A DNA stretch of 64,000 nt from CAYUAI01 sp964442745 (GCA_964442745.1 CAYUAI010000010.1:1-64000); one strand, 5' to 3'; positions 17,472 to 27,000 are shown, numbered from the stretch's first letter. Notes: generated from the letters alone by a model not told the origin. A program made the numbers and translations.

Positions 17472-17501
17472 TGGATTCCTCTCCAAATATCCTACGATTT
17501 G

Positions 17502-18389
17502 CTATTGGCTTGCTGACGTTAAAAAGAGTGCCGGATCGACGCGTGTGTTATTTAAGCTAACGCTCCAGTGTAAGTGTGGGCCAGTGACACGTCCTGTCAT
17601 ACCGACAGTACCTAGCGTATCGCGAAGTTTGATGGTTTGTCCCGGTGTCACAGAAATACGCGCCATATGACAATACATTGTCACTAGGCCTTGGCCGTGA
17701 TCAAGGAATACCGTCTTGCCATTAAAAAAGAAATCGCCGGTGTCAATTACCGTGCCGGGGGCGGGGGCATGGATAATGGTGCCTTGGGGGGCAGCAATAT
17801 CCATGCCGCTGTGTGGTTTGCGTGGCTGCTTATTGAAAAATCGTTTTAAGCCAAAACTGCTGCTCATCTTTCCATCTACCGGCGGTACAAATTGAGTGAC
17901 AATCGTTTGTGATTGATTCCAAGCATTAAAAGCGCGCCTGATTTGTTTTTTTTCTTTAACGATGCGTTTAAGGTCGTCTGAATTTGGGTTGACTTGGCGT
18001 TTATTTTTAATCGTTAGATGTTGGGTGGCGTAGGCTTTTTCTTGTACGCTAAAGCTCAATTTTGTACGATTATTACCATATTCGACAGTAATATAATGAA
18101 CGCTAGTCGAGGCTGAGAGCGGTATGCCAACAATAGCGACCCACTGTGCGTTGCGTTCGATGACCATTATTTTTCGGTTTTTATACGTGGCGGACGGTGC
18201 TTTGTTGTGCGTGCTGTCACCTAATTGGATAATGGCAATACCGCCGGGAACGCGGGCTTCACTCGGTAATGAGGTGGTGGCGAGTAAGCTCAGTGGGGAC
18301 CACAGTAAAATCGTCGCAATGATGTACAGGCGGTTGGTTAACCAAGGTTGACATATGGCAGGATGTCGGTATTGGTTTGTTGATACCAC
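17502..18389 (-). CDS. M23-family peptidoglycan metallopeptidase
   Basis: A 295-residue exported zinc endopeptidase. A signal/anchor segment (NRLYIIATILLWSPLSLLA) precedes an Ig-like N-terminal region. The C-terminal LytM domain has both zinc motifs: HSGMD (H-x-x-x-D) and HLHW, with the second-histidine region YCHMA. Such enzymes cut peptide cross-links of peptidoglycan during growth or daughter-cell separation. The GTG at 18389 is chosen because AAAGGAG lies 8 nt upstream and it places the signal peptide near the N-terminus; the frame is open to 18548, but that extension reads through repeat sequence. The gene is flanked by two same-orientation copies of the dispersed repeat. Confidence 0.87.
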   Translation of the reverse strand: MVSTNQYRHPAICQPWLTNRLYIIATILLWSPLSLLATTSLPSEARVPGGIAIIQLGDSTHNKAPSATYKNRKIMVIERNAQWVAIVGIPLSASTSVHYITVEYGNNRTKLSFSVQEKAYATQHLTIKNKRQVNPNSDDLKRIVKEKKQIRRAFNAWNQSQTIVTQFVPPVDGKMSSSFGLKRFFNKQPRKPHSGMDIAAPQGTIIHAPAPGTVIDTGDFFFNGKTVFLDHGQGLVTMYCHMARISVTPGQTIKLRDTLGTVGMTGRVTGPHLHWSVSLNNTRVDPALFLTSASQ

Positions 18390-18504
18390 AACAGTTTCTC
18401 CTTTACGTACTCCATGTATAGAGCAGTTTATGGTTAGTTTTAATTCGTTGGTTGTTGATCCATAGGGTTTATCACCCAAAGTCGGCGCTGAGTCTATATT
18501 GTTG

Positions 18505-18523
18505 GTGCTTTTAAAGCACCAAC
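18505..18523. terminator. Hairpin between lipoprotein and M23 genes
   Basis: GGTGCTTTTAAAGCACC is a near-complete palindrome within TTGGTGCTTTTAAAGCACCA. It sits just downstream of the minus-strand lipoprotein gene. It lacks a clear T tract, so termination is uncertain. Confidence 0.35.
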
Positions 18524-18561
18524 AATGATCAAGTGATAGGTTGCCCAATGTCGGCTAGAAC
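18524..18561 (+). repeat. Dispersed repeat, copy 4 (partial)
   Basis: TGATCAAGTGATAGG and GCCCAATGTCGGCTAGAAC match the right half of copy 3, which has about 10 extra bases in the middle. The right edge overlaps the 3' end of the lipoprotein gene. Confidence 0.45.
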
Positions 18562-18866
18562 AACCAGGGTTTTGCATTTTGTTGAGAAATCGATTGCTGG
18601 TAACCTAGCTGGGCTTGTTTGAGGGCTTTTCGAGCAAGTTTCATGGCTTGTTCCGTTTGGCCTTTTTCTGCCTCGGCTTTGGCTTGCTTGATTATTTTTT
18701 GCGTATCACGCCATTCTCCACCGACGGAATCGGCTTTGGTGATCGCTTCTTGTGCTTGTGTGAGCAGTGTTGGCAGATCGGTGACTTTCGACATTTCAGA
18801 GGTGGGGGCGCTTGCACAACCAAAGAACGCCGTGACAATGAAAGTAAATGTTGCTGTTTTTTTCAT
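18555..18866 (-). CDS. Small helical lipoprotein, possibly SoxXA-binding (SoxK)-like
   Basis: A 103-residue lipoprotein. MKKTATFTFIVTAFFGC gives a signal with a probable lipobox (FFGC). The mature part is helical: LTQAQEAITKADSVGGEWRD, then two repeated QAKAEAEKG / ARKALKQAQ stretches, ending in NAKPWLF. The GEWRDT...A...A-x-x-A-x-x-QA pattern recalls the small SoxXA-binding proteins of sulfur oxidisers, but the same composition occurs in other DUF4398-like helical lipoproteins, so this is a tentative match. The ATG at 18866 is chosen for the AAGGAG 8 nt upstream and the signal peptide. There are no sox genes nearby. Confidence 0.6.
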   Translation of the reverse strand: MKKTATFTFIVTAFFGCASAPTSEMSKVTDLPTLLTQAQEAITKADSVGGEWRDTQKIIKQAKAEAEKGQTEQAMKLARKALKQAQLGYQQSISQQNAKPWLF

Positions 18867-19302
18867 ATAGGATGCTCCTTCAAAACACTGCAATTGGTGA
18901 GGCAGATTAGTTTGGGATGTGTTTGTCCCGCTGAATAACTTTTTTTCAATAGATTACTGATTTTACTTTGTGTTTCGTCAGTGTTTTTATCATCCGACGC
19001 CGTTTGCTATTCAGTATACACCTTTTTGGGAGATGTCTACCTTGGCTCGTCTTCATCCGCTCAAAGCGTGTGCTTACTTGTCCTGTGAGCGTTGGCGAAG
19101 ACGGGGAGTGATGGCGATATGGACAGCCTCCTAGCAATAATAATGTTGTCTCCTTGGTGGACGTCATTGAGGATGATTATCTGGATATTGAATAACCTCC
19201 ATTTCATTGCCAGAAAAAGTCTATACCAAATATATAAACTATTCAGTTTACCGCGTCCAGGTCAATCGTTATAATTGAGGCTTTTTAACGACGGAACTGT
19301 TC
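18867..19302. other. Divergent promoter region upstream of guaB
   Basis: About 435 bp between the minus-strand lipoprotein gene and guaB. Apart from the guaB promoter at 19247-19275 I see no gene or RNA structure I can support; several short frames have no family resemblance. Confidence 0.5.
19247..19275 (+). promoter_or_regulatory. Putative sigma70 promoter of guaB
   Basis: TTTACC, a 17-bp spacer and TATAAT (19270-19275) lie 28 bp upstream of the guaB ATG. The -10 is consensus; the -35 matches TTGACA at 4 of 6. Confidence 0.6.
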
Positions 19303-20772
19303 ATGCTGCGAATCGTTCAAGAAGCGCTGACCTTCGATGATATCCTTTTATTACCTGCTCATTCTGAGGTTTTACCGAAAGAAGTGTCGCTAAAAACGCG
19401 CTTAACCAAACAGATCGAGCTAAATATTCCTTTGGTCGCTGCGGCCATGGATACGGTGACTGAGTCGCGTTTAGCGATAAGTTTGGCTCAGGAAGGCGGT
19501 ATTGGCATCATTCATAAAAACATGAGTGTTGCACAGCAAGCCGATGAGGTTAGGCGGGTTAAGAAGTTTGAAAGTGGTGTGATAAAAGAGCCCATTACCG
19601 TCTCCCCCAAAACCAGTGTACGGCATGTATTAGAGATTACACGAGCCAATAACATCTCTGGGGTTCCCGTTGTTGAGGGGGGGTTGCTGCAGGGCATTGT
19701 GACCCGTCGCGACTTTCGATTTGAAACCCGACTTGATAACCCCGTGTCCACGATTATGACGCCACGTAAACGGTTAGTGACGGTGCAGGAAGGGGCGGCG
19801 AAAGATGAAGTCTTGGCGCTGTTGCATAAACATCGGATTGAAAAAGTACTTGTTGTTAACGAGGGTTTTCAGCTGCGAGGTTTGATTACCGTCAAGGATA
19901 TTCAAAAGTCAACGGACTATCCGCTGGCCTGTAAAGATGAGCAAGGTCGTCTCAGAGTGGGGGCGGCAGTTGGGACTGGCGAAGGCACGGATGATCGGGT
20001 TGATAGTTTAGTGGCTGCCGGCATTGATGTGATTATCATTGATACCGCCCATGGTCACTCACAGCGAGTAATTGATCGTGTGCGGTGGGTGAAAGACAAT
20101 TATCCTGATCTGCAAGTTATCGGCGGTAATATCGCCACGGCGGCGGCGGCGGAAGCTCTCGCTGATGCTGGCGCCGATGCCGTCAAGGTGGGTATTGGTC
20201 CAGGCTCCATTTGTACAACACGTATTGTGACGGGGGTTGGCGTGCCGCAAATTACCGGGATTGCTAATGTAGCCAAAGCGCTGAGCGAAAAAAATATACC
20301 GCTGATTGCGGATGGTGGTATTCGTTTTTCAGGTGATTTAGCCAAAGCCATTGTGGCCGGTGCTTATACGGTGATGGTGGGGGGTATGTTTGCCGGAACG
20401 GAAGAAGCGCCGGGCGAAGTCGAGTTATATCAAGGTCGTTCCTATAAAGCTTATCGTGGTATGGGATCACTCGGTGCTATGGCTCAACAACAAGGCTCAT
20501 CTGACCGTTATTTTCAAGAAAATACCTCGAATGTAGATAAGCTCGTTCCCGAGGGGATTGAGGGGCGTGTGCCGTACAAAGGCAGTATGATTGCCATTGT
20601 CCATCAATTGATGGGTGGGTTGCGTGCAAGTATGGGATATACCGGTTCGAGCACCATTGATGAAATGCGTACCCGGCCTGAGTTTATTCGGGTGACAGGG
20701 GCCGGTATGAAAGAAAGTCATGTTCATGATGTGACGATTACCAAAGAAGCCCCGAATTATCGGATTGACTGA
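19303..20772 (+). CDS. guaB: Inosine-5'-monophosphate dehydrogenase GuaB
   Basis: A 489-residue enzyme that oxidises IMP to XMP with NAD+, the committed step to GMP. It opens with EALTFDDILLLPAHS, has two CBS domains inserted at about 95-205, and the catalytic loop GPGSICTTRIVTG with its active cysteine at about residue 305. DGGIRFSGD, GSLGAM and the flap segment with RVPYKG are present. Length equals the family norm (E. coli 488). guaA follows after 87 bp, so the usual guaBA operon is conserved. Confidence 0.97.
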   Translation: MLRIVQEALTFDDILLLPAHSEVLPKEVSLKTRLTKQIELNIPLVAAAMDTVTESRLAISLAQEGGIGIIHKNMSVAQQADEVRRVKKFESGVIKEPITVSPKTSVRHVLEITRANNISGVPVVEGGLLQGIVTRRDFRFETRLDNPVSTIMTPRKRLVTVQEGAAKDEVLALLHKHRIEKVLVVNEGFQLRGLITVKDIQKSTDYPLACKDEQGRLRVGAAVGTGEGTDDRVDSLVAAGIDVIIIDTAHGHSQRVIDRVRWVKDNYPDLQVIGGNIATAAAAEALADAGADAVKVGIGPGSICTTRIVTGVGVPQITGIANVAKALSEKNIPLIADGGIRFSGDLAKAIVAGAYTVMVGGMFAGTEEAPGEVELYQGRSYKAYRGMGSLGAMAQQQGSSDRYFQENTSNVDKLVPEGIEGRVPYKGSMIAIVHQLMGGLRASMGYTGSSTIDEMRTRPEFIRVTGAGMKESHVHDVTITKEAPNYRID

Positions 20773-20859
20773 AGTCCCTTAGGTGATGGCTAAATTATCG
20801 GTGATGATTCGTCCATTGGTTTGCCCTTCCATTATTTCTAACAATAAATGACAGTCGCC

Positions 20860-22437
20860 ATGTCGCAAGATATCCATGTTTACCGAATTTTAATTATTGA
20901 TTTTGGTTCGCAATATACCCAGCTGATTGCACGGCGTGTCCGTGAAATTGGCGTTTATTGTGAAATTGTCCCGTTTGATGTGGCAGAGAGTAAAATTGTT
21001 GCATTTAAAGCGAGCGGGATTATTTTATCGGGGGGACCCGAATCATTAACCGAGCAATCCCCACCGAAGGCACCGTCCGTGGTGTTTGAGTTATCGGTAC
21101 CAGTATTGGGAATTTGCTACGGCATGCAGACCATGGCGGCACAATTAGGGGGGACTGTTGAGGCCTCTTTAGAGCGTGAATTTGGTTATGCGCAGGTTCG
21201 AGCTCATCACCATACTCAGTTATTAAATTGTATTGAAGATCATACCACAGCCGAAGGATTTGGCTTGTTAGATGTGTGGATGAGTCATGGTGATAAGGTG
21301 GTGTCGTTGCCGCCTGGTTTTTGTGTGATGGCAAGTACGGACAGTGCACCGATTGCGGGTATGGCGGATGAACAGCGGCGATTCTATGCGCTACAGTTTC
21401 ACCCCGAAGTAACTCACACTCGACAAGGCAACAGAATTCTCGAACGATTTGTCAAAACGATCTGTGGCTGTGAATCTCACTGGATACCTGGCAATATCAT
21501 CACCGATGCGATCCAGAAAATTCGTCAACAAATTAGCGATGAACCCGTGTTGCTTGGCTTGTCTGGCGGTGTGGATTCCTCGGTCGTTGCGGCGTTATTA
21601 CATCGGGCAATTGGTGATAAATTGACGTGCGTGTTTGTTGATAATGGTTTGCTTCGCTTAAACGAAGGAGATCAAGTGATGGCCACCTTTGCTGAGCACA
21701 TGGGGGTTCAGGTGGTGCGTGTGAGCGCTGAGGATGCATTTTTGTCAGCGCTCCAGGGGGTGACTGATCCGGAGCAAAAGCGCAAGATTATTGGTAATTT
21801 ATTTATCAAACTGTTTGAGCAAGAAGCCACTAAACTAAACCAGATACAGTGGTTAGCTCAGGGAACCATTTACTCGGATGTGATTGAGTCCGCGGGGTCA
21901 AAAACTGGAAAAGCCCATCTGATTAAGTCTCATCATAATGTGGGTGGATTACCTGAAGATATGAATTTAAAATTGCTGGAGCCATTGCGCGAGTTATTTA
22001 AAGACGAAGTGCGTGCTTTAGGTATCGAACTCGGTTTGCCTTACGATATGGTCTATCGGCATCCTTTCCCAGGGCCTGGTTTAGGGGTCAGAATTTTGGG
22101 TGAGGTGAAAAAAGAATATGCGGATTATCTGCGATACGCGGATGATATTTTTATTAGTGAATTACGTCAATATCAGTTATATGACAAAGTTAGTCAGGCG
22201 TTTGCCGTGTTTTTGCCCATTAAATCCGTTGGGGTGATGGGGGATGGGCGACGGTATGATTATGTCATCAGTTTACGTGCGGTGGAAACGGTGGATTTTA
22301 TGACGGCTGTCTGGGCTCGATTGCCGTATGATTTTCTTGATCATGTCTCAAGGCGAATTATCAATGAAGTGCCCGGAATTTCTCGGGTCGTCTATGACAT
22401 TTCGGGTAAGCCACCCGCCACCATTGAATGGGAATGA
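20860..22437 (+). CDS. guaA: GMP synthase (glutamine-hydrolysing) GuaA
   Basis: A 525-residue enzyme that converts XMP to GMP using ATP and glutamine ammonia. The class I glutaminase domain has GICYGMQ (nucleophilic cysteine), and HPEVTHT supplies the His and Glu. The ATP-pyrophosphatase P-loop is LSGGVDSSV. The C-terminal dimer domain ends GKPPATIEWE. The ATG at 20860 (MSQDIHVYRIL) aligns with the E. coli start and gives the same length; an in-frame ATG at 20848 is also possible. It is downstream of guaB and its end overlaps the tadA start by four bases. Confidence 0.97.
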   Translation: MSQDIHVYRILIIDFGSQYTQLIARRVREIGVYCEIVPFDVAESKIVAFKASGIILSGGPESLTEQSPPKAPSVVFELSVPVLGICYGMQTMAAQLGGTVEASLEREFGYAQVRAHHHTQLLNCIEDHTTAEGFGLLDVWMSHGDKVVSLPPGFCVMASTDSAPIAGMADEQRRFYALQFHPEVTHTRQGNRILERFVKTICGCESHWIPGNIITDAIQKIRQQISDEPVLLGLSGGVDSSVVAALLHRAIGDKLTCVFVDNGLLRLNEGDQVMATFAEHMGVQVVRVSAEDAFLSALQGVTDPEQKRKIIGNLFIKLFEQEATKLNQIQWLAQGTIYSDVIESAGSKTGKAHLIKSHHNVGGLPEDMNLKLLEPLRELFKDEVRALGIELGLPYDMVYRHPFPGPGLGVRILGEVKKEYADYLRYADDIFISELRQYQLYDKVSQAFAVFLPIKSVGVMGDGRRYDYVISLRAVETVDFMTAVWARLPYDFLDHVSRRIINEVPGISRVVYDISGKPPATIEWE

Positions 22438-22895
22438 CATCCGACGATATTTGGATGCAGCATGCACTGATATTGGCAAAACACGCGGAAAAGCATAATG
22501 AAGTTCCGGTAGGGGCGGTCGTTGTCCAAAATGCTGAGCTCATTGGTGAAGGTTGGAATCAACCTATTGTTAGCCATGACCCGACCGCCCATGCCGAAGT
22601 CGTTGCTATTCGTCAGGCAGGCCAATTTTTAGGGAATTATCGACTGGTTAATGCTAGCTTATATGTGACTTTGGAGCCATGCCCGATGTGTGCGGGAGCT
22701 ATCATTCAAGCAAGAATTAAACGGGTTGTGTTTGGTGCATGGGATCCCAGAACAGGATCGGCTGGCAGTGTGTTCAATCTATTGAATTCTGATCAATTAA
22801 ATCATAAAGCCACCGTTTGCTCCGGTGTAATGAACCAAGATTGTAGTCAACTGCTCAAAGATTTTTTTCACAAGCGGCGTGTTCAGCGCGGTTGA
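22434..22895 (+). CDS. tadA: tRNA-specific adenosine deaminase TadA
   Basis: A 153-residue zinc deaminase that makes inosine at the wobble position (A34) of tRNA-Arg(ACG). The active site has HAEVVAI (zinc histidine and catalytic glutamate) and PCPMCAGA (two zinc cysteines). AWDPRTGSAGSVFNLL is a typical TadA segment. The ATG at 22434 overlaps the guaA stop as ATGA, which suggests translational coupling; ATG 22428 is an alternative. The third gene of a likely guaB-guaA-tadA transcript. Confidence 0.95.
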   Translation: MTSDDIWMQHALILAKHAEKHNEVPVGAVVVQNAELIGEGWNQPIVSHDPTAHAEVVAIRQAGQFLGNYRLVNASLYVTLEPCPMCAGAIIQARIKRVVFGAWDPRTGSAGSVFNLLNSDQLNHKATVCSGVMNQDCSQLLKDFFHKRRVQRG

Positions 22896-23037
22896 GTCGC
22901 TTCATTTGATTCCTCATTAATTTCTCTTGCCAATGTTGTTCTTGATGTGGCTATTTTATCTCGCTCCATTTTCTAGTGAATTTGCCGATACAAAGCTAAG
23001 TTGATTTTGAGTGTCGATAAACTAAAGGCTTATTTTT

Positions 23038-24816
23038 GTGAAAATACAAACAAAATTGTTTTTACCCTTATTTTTACTGTTTGTATTATTTGCGGGTATC
23101 TTGCATTTCTATTGGGTGCCAGTGTTGGCAACACAAGACAAACAGAATTTTGCTGAGCAACAATATCAAATATTGCAGGCAATCGAACCTCAATTAGCCC
23201 AGGCGATTTTGGCCGACGATTCAACAATGCTGCAAAATACCTTGGAGCCGCACCTGGCGATGAGGAAAAAGACATGGAGTCAGCTGACAATCGCCGATGT
23301 CAACGGCAATTTGCTTTATTCGACGAGCAAACAAAATATTTCACCTAATAAGCCTATTATTCATATCGAATGGCCTATTCAATGGGGGGCGCGCCAAATC
23401 GCGCTTATTAAATTGGTTGTCGATATGAGTCAGCGAGTTCAACAGCAAAGCCAACAAATTAGACAGATCGAGTTAACTATGTTGTTAGTGATGGTGTTGT
23501 TGCTGGTCGCTGGTGCGCTGTGGTTACATTATAAAGTGGGTCGTCCATTGCTAAAATTAATTCAACGGGTGAGCGATTTATCTGTAGGTGACTTGGAAAC
23601 AGCATTGCCAAATATTTCAAAAGACGAATGGGGTGATTGTGTCCGTGCTTTAGAGAGGATACGCATTCAGCGAGTTGATGCTCAAAGTTCTCTCCAGGAC
23701 GCGTTAGTTTTAGTGCGTGCTAGTGATATCCGGTACCGCACCGTATTAGATAATGTTGCTGATGGTATTATTACAACGAATGAACATGGTTATATTGAAA
23801 GCTTTAATTCTGCGGCAGAAAAAATATTTGGATATACGCTAGAAGAAGTGTTGAACAAAAACGTAAAAATGCTAATGACGAGCTTTCACCAAAAAAAGCA
23901 CGATGATTATATTGAACGTTACAATTCGACCCGACAACGTCGTGTGCTTGGTTCATTGAGAGAATTCGAGGGGCAACATAAGACGGGAAATATTTTTCCG
24001 ATGGAGTTGGCCGCAAACGAAATGCAGATGGGAGGACAGCAGTATTTTTGTGGTATTGTTAGGGATATTAGTGAACGAAAAGAAATGAATCGTTTAAAAG
24101 AAGAATTTATTTCAACAATGAGCCACGAGTTAAAAACGCCATTAACTTCTATTAAAGCTTCTTTAGGGTTGATTGACGGCGGTATTGCTGGCACGCTTTC
24201 AGGCTCGATGAAGAATTTAATTGATATTTCATTGCGAAATACAGAGCGACTATTACTACTGATTAATGATATTTTGGATATGGAGAAAATTGGCAGTGAT
24301 AGCATACATTTTTTTCTTAAAAAACAATCGATACTCTCGTTGCTTGAACAATCGCTCGCACTGAATAGAAAATGCGCAGAGGAGCATCAGGTGAGTTATC
24401 ATTTGTTGAATGAATTAGCGGCTGATGTGATGGTAGAGGTTGATAGCGATCGGTTTATGCAGGTGATGTATAATTTATTATCTAATGCGGCAAAATTCTC
24501 GTATGCCAACAGTCAGGTTGAAATCATCGTGAGTGATAATGGATCGTGTGTTCGGGTCGCAGTAAAAAACCAAGGGGAAGGCATTCCTGGTAAATTTCAT
24601 GACCGAATTTTTGAAAAATTTTCTCAAGCCGATGGTTCAAGTACGCGCCAAAAAGGGGGAACCGGGTTAGGGCTAAGCATCGTGAAATCTTTGATAAGAA
24701 AAATGGGTGGAACGATTGCATTTAAAAGTATGATGGGTGCTGCTACCACGTTTTATTTTGATCTACCTAAATATGAACAACGCGATGAGGTTGTCGATGC
24801 GCGGCAAGTCGGTTGA
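23038..24816 (+). CDS. Orphan membrane sensor histidine kinase (HAMP-PAS)
   Basis: A 592-residue inner-membrane kinase. TM1 is at about 8-28, a periplasmic domain at about 29-145, TM2 at about 147-165, HAMP to about 220, and a PAS domain with RDISERKEM at about 230-350. HisKA has the phosphoacceptor His363 in STMSHELKTPLTS; the HATPase domain has the N box NLLSNAAKFS, G1 QGEGIP and G2 GGTGLGLSI. The start is GTG at 23038. No response regulator lies nearby, so its partner and signal are unknown. The PAS domain suggests a redox, ligand or light input in addition to the periplasmic sensor. Confidence 0.93.
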   Translation: MKIQTKLFLPLFLLFVLFAGILHFYWVPVLATQDKQNFAEQQYQILQAIEPQLAQAILADDSTMLQNTLEPHLAMRKKTWSQLTIADVNGNLLYSTSKQNISPNKPIIHIEWPIQWGARQIALIKLVVDMSQRVQQQSQQIRQIELTMLLVMVLLLVAGALWLHYKVGRPLLKLIQRVSDLSVGDLETALPNISKDEWGDCVRALERIRIQRVDAQSSLQDALVLVRASDIRYRTVLDNVADGIITTNEHGYIESFNSAAEKIFGYTLEEVLNKNVKMLMTSFHQKKHDDYIERYNSTRQRRVLGSLREFEGQHKTGNIFPMELAANEMQMGGQQYFCGIVRDISERKEMNRLKEEFISTMSHELKTPLTSIKASLGLIDGGIAGTLSGSMKNLIDISLRNTERLLLLINDILDMEKIGSDSIHFFLKKQSILSLLEQSLALNRKCAEEHQVSYHLLNELAADVMVEVDSDRFMQVMYNLLSNAAKFSYANSQVEIIVSDNGSCVRVAVKNQGEGIPGKFHDRIFEKFSQADGSSTRQKGGTGLGLSIVKSLIRKMGGTIAFKSMMGAATTFYFDLPKYEQRDEVVDARQVG

Positions 24817-24853
24817 AAAATAACATCGGTGCTTGTAGGTTTGATGCGACAAG

Positions 24854-24874
24854 CCCCTTCCTGCTAGGAAGGGG
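24854..24874 (+). terminator. Hairpin downstream of the sensor kinase
   Basis: CCCCTTCC pairs perfectly with GGAAGGGG around a 5-nt loop. It has no T tract on the plus strand. It lies between convergent genes. Confidence 0.4.
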
Positions 24875-24919
24875 AAGGATAACGTCTGCTCGCTAGCCTA
24901 TTCCTTAGTCACCGTTGGA

Positions 24920-25618
24920 CTATTTTTTTTTATCTGTGTTTTCGATGGTTTCCAATAATTCTTCATCCAGTTCCGGTAAAGGTTTTTCGTTAGTGTCTGT
25001 ACCGAATTGTTCATGCAATTCACGGTGCTGTGTCACCAGCTTTTTGCTGTTTTCCTGAATTTCGCTTAGGCGTTGTTCGAGTTGACGTTTTTCCTTGCGC
25101 AGCGAGGTTACGTTGAGCTCTACCTGTTTGCGGGCGGTGGATTCGTCATCTTTCTGCTTTTTCAGCACTTTGAGTTTTTTTATGACATTCTCTGGGGTGT
25201 CGGCTAGAGCCTTATTGATGGTTTTGAGGGCACTTTCTTTGGCCGCTAGCAGGTGCTTGAGCTTCTTTATTTCTTTGGCATGCGCGATACGCTCGTCAGC
25301 CATATCTTGTTCAGATTTTTCTTTAATCGTCAGCATGTCGGACTTGGCGTCCTCGGCCATCGCCAATGTCTTCTCATTTGTCGCGATTTTCTTTTCCATG
25401 ACGGTCACCGCGAGATCGGCCTGCTCTCGGGCTTTGCTTACGTTGATATCCGCTTCTATGCCTTGCTTGATGGTGGTATCCAATGCAAATTTTAGATCTT
25501 CCGATTTACAATCAGGGTCTAGGCCGAGCGCATCGGTTGCGGCCTGTATCAAAATCTGCTTGCTAATCGCAAGGTCTTTCCAAACTTTTAACTGAAGCTC
25601 TAATTCTGCTTGATCCAC
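24920..25618 (-). CDS. Conserved coiled-coil protein of unknown function
   Basis: A 232-residue cytoplasmic protein, almost entirely helical and charged. The N-terminal 35 residues (QLKVWKDLAISKQ and AATDALGLDPDC) look like a small conserved head domain that I have seen in gammaproteobacterial hypothetical proteins; residues about 50-205 are continuous coiled coil (heptads of Lys/Glu/Leu), and the tail is acidic (ELDEELLETIE). It is sometimes annotated as partitioning-like because of the coil, but nothing here shows that. It is convergent with the sensor kinase and stands alone. Confidence 0.75.
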   Translation of the reverse strand: MDQAELELQLKVWKDLAISKQILIQAATDALGLDPDCKSEDLKFALDTTIKQGIEADINVSKAREQADLAVTVMEKKIATNEKTLAMAEDAKSDMLTIKEKSEQDMADERIAHAKEIKKLKHLLAAKESALKTINKALADTPENVIKKLKVLKKQKDDESTARKQVELNVTSLRKEKRQLEQRLSEIQENSKKLVTQHRELHEQFGTDTNEKPLPELDEELLETIENTDKKK

Positions 25619-25812
25619 ATATTTCTCCTAGATTTCTGGGGTTTTAACTTTTTTGGGGGGGTATTGTAGCTCAAAATGAGGTTAAATACCGCTATAACCA
25701 ATATTGGCGTTAATAAGGGCAGGTATCGAAATGCGAGAATCTCGGATCGATGGCCTAACCTCAATGGCTGTTAATACACGAAACCTCATCTAAGTATTGA
25801 ATAGATAGGCTA

Positions 25813-27000
25813 TCAGGCACCCATTCCTTGGGTGTTACTATCGCTGAGTAAGCTGTTACGCTGGTTTTTTGGTTGTTTTTTGTATAGTGGTTTGGCGATG
25901 ATGCGCCAATCTTTTCCCACGGCTCGAATATCTATCATTTCTAATGATACTTTTTCAGGTATTGTTTGTATGTGGGGTAAATGAAATGCCCCTCGGGCCG
26001 TATCTCCCAGTAGGCTAGGTGCCATATATATCACCAATTCATCAATGAGCTTTGCTGTCAAAAAAGCACCATTTAGGGTGGCACCACACTCTAGCATTAC
26101 GTTATTCATTTGGCGAGATGCGAGTTCTTGTAAAACCTGATCCACGGGTATTCGCTGGGAGTCATGGGGCGGTAGTAACATAATTTCAGCACCGGCGGTT
26201 TGTAATTCTGAGATTTTTTGTGGATCGTTTTTTTTGGTAAAGACTAAAACATTGGCATTGACCTGAAAGAGTTTAGCGGTGGCGCTTAGTCGGAGTTGGG
26301 TATCGAGTATGACTCGGTAAGGTTGAGTATCGCGTATTTTGAGTAGGCTCGGCTCACGAATGGTTAATAATGGATCATCGTGTAATACGGTTTCGATTCC
26401 TGTGATGATGGCACAGCTTTGCGCTCGCAGATCCTGCACATCTTGCCGAGCGCAGGCCTGAGTGATCCATTGGCTTACCCCTGATGCGAGCGCCGTGCGG
26501 CCATCTAAGCTCATGGCGATTTTACTGCGAAGCCAAGGTTTGTGCTCAGTCATTCTTTTGATATAACCTAGGTTAAGGCGTTGTGCTTGTTCCTCAAATA
26601 AGCCAATCTGTACTTCGATACCATGATTTTGCAGTATTTTGACACCTTTGCCGGCCATGAGTGGATTGGGGTCCAACATGGCGACAACGACCCGGCTGAT
26701 TTTCGCGTCAATTAACGCTTGAGTACAAGGTGGGGTTCGTCCGTGATGACAGCACGGTTCCAAGGTAATGTAGGCAGTTGCTCCCGCTGTGGTTTGTGTG
26801 GCATTGCGTAATGCGACGACTTCGGCATGAGGCCCGCCGGCTTTGGCATGCCATCCTTGTCCAATCATTTGACCATATTGTGTGAGTACACAGCCGACGT
26901 TTGGGTTAGGTGCCGTGGTATAATGGCCGCGTTGTGCAAGCTGCAATGCCAGCGCCATAAAATGTGGGTCATCAGCTATTTTTCTAATGGGGTGAGTCAT
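25813..27000 (-). CDS. ribD: Bifunctional riboflavin biosynthesis protein RibD
   Basis: About 395 residues. The N-terminal deaminase domain has HAEVVAL and PCCHHGRTPPCT (zinc ligands) and NPNVGCV; the C-terminal reductase domain has RSKIAMSLDGR, SGVSQWIT and the LLGDTARG-type closing strand. It converts the pyrimidine intermediate after GTP cyclohydrolase II, first by deamination and then by NADPH-dependent reduction of the ribosyl group. The ATG at 27000 (MTHPIRK) lies 6 nt after GGAAG; an ATG at 27006 has no room for that site. No other rib genes and no FMN riboswitch were seen in the window. Confidence 0.95.
   Translation of the reverse strand: MTHPIRKIADDPHFMALALQLAQRGHYTTAPNPNVGCVLTQYGQMIGQGWHAKAGGPHAEVVALRNATQTTAGATAYITLEPCCHHGRTPPCTQALIDAKISRVVVAMLDPNPLMAGKGVKILQNHGIEVQIGLFEEQAQRLNLGYIKRMTEHKPWLRSKIAMSLDGRTALASGVSQWITQACARQDVQDLRAQSCAIITGIETVLHDDPLLTIREPSLLKIRDTQPYRVILDTQLRLSATAKLFQVNANVLVFTKKNDPQKISELQTAGAEIMLLPPHDSQRIPVDQVLQELASRQMNNVMLECGATLNGAFLTAKLIDELVIYMAPSLLGDTARGAFHLPHIQTIPEKVSLEMIDIRAVGKDWRIIAKPLYKKQPKNQRNSLLSDSNTQGMGA

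Noticed and set aside
18390..18548. N-terminal extension of the M23 peptidase frame
   Set aside because: It reads through repeat and hairpin sequence; the GTG at 18389 has a good ribosome-binding site and gives a normal signal peptide.
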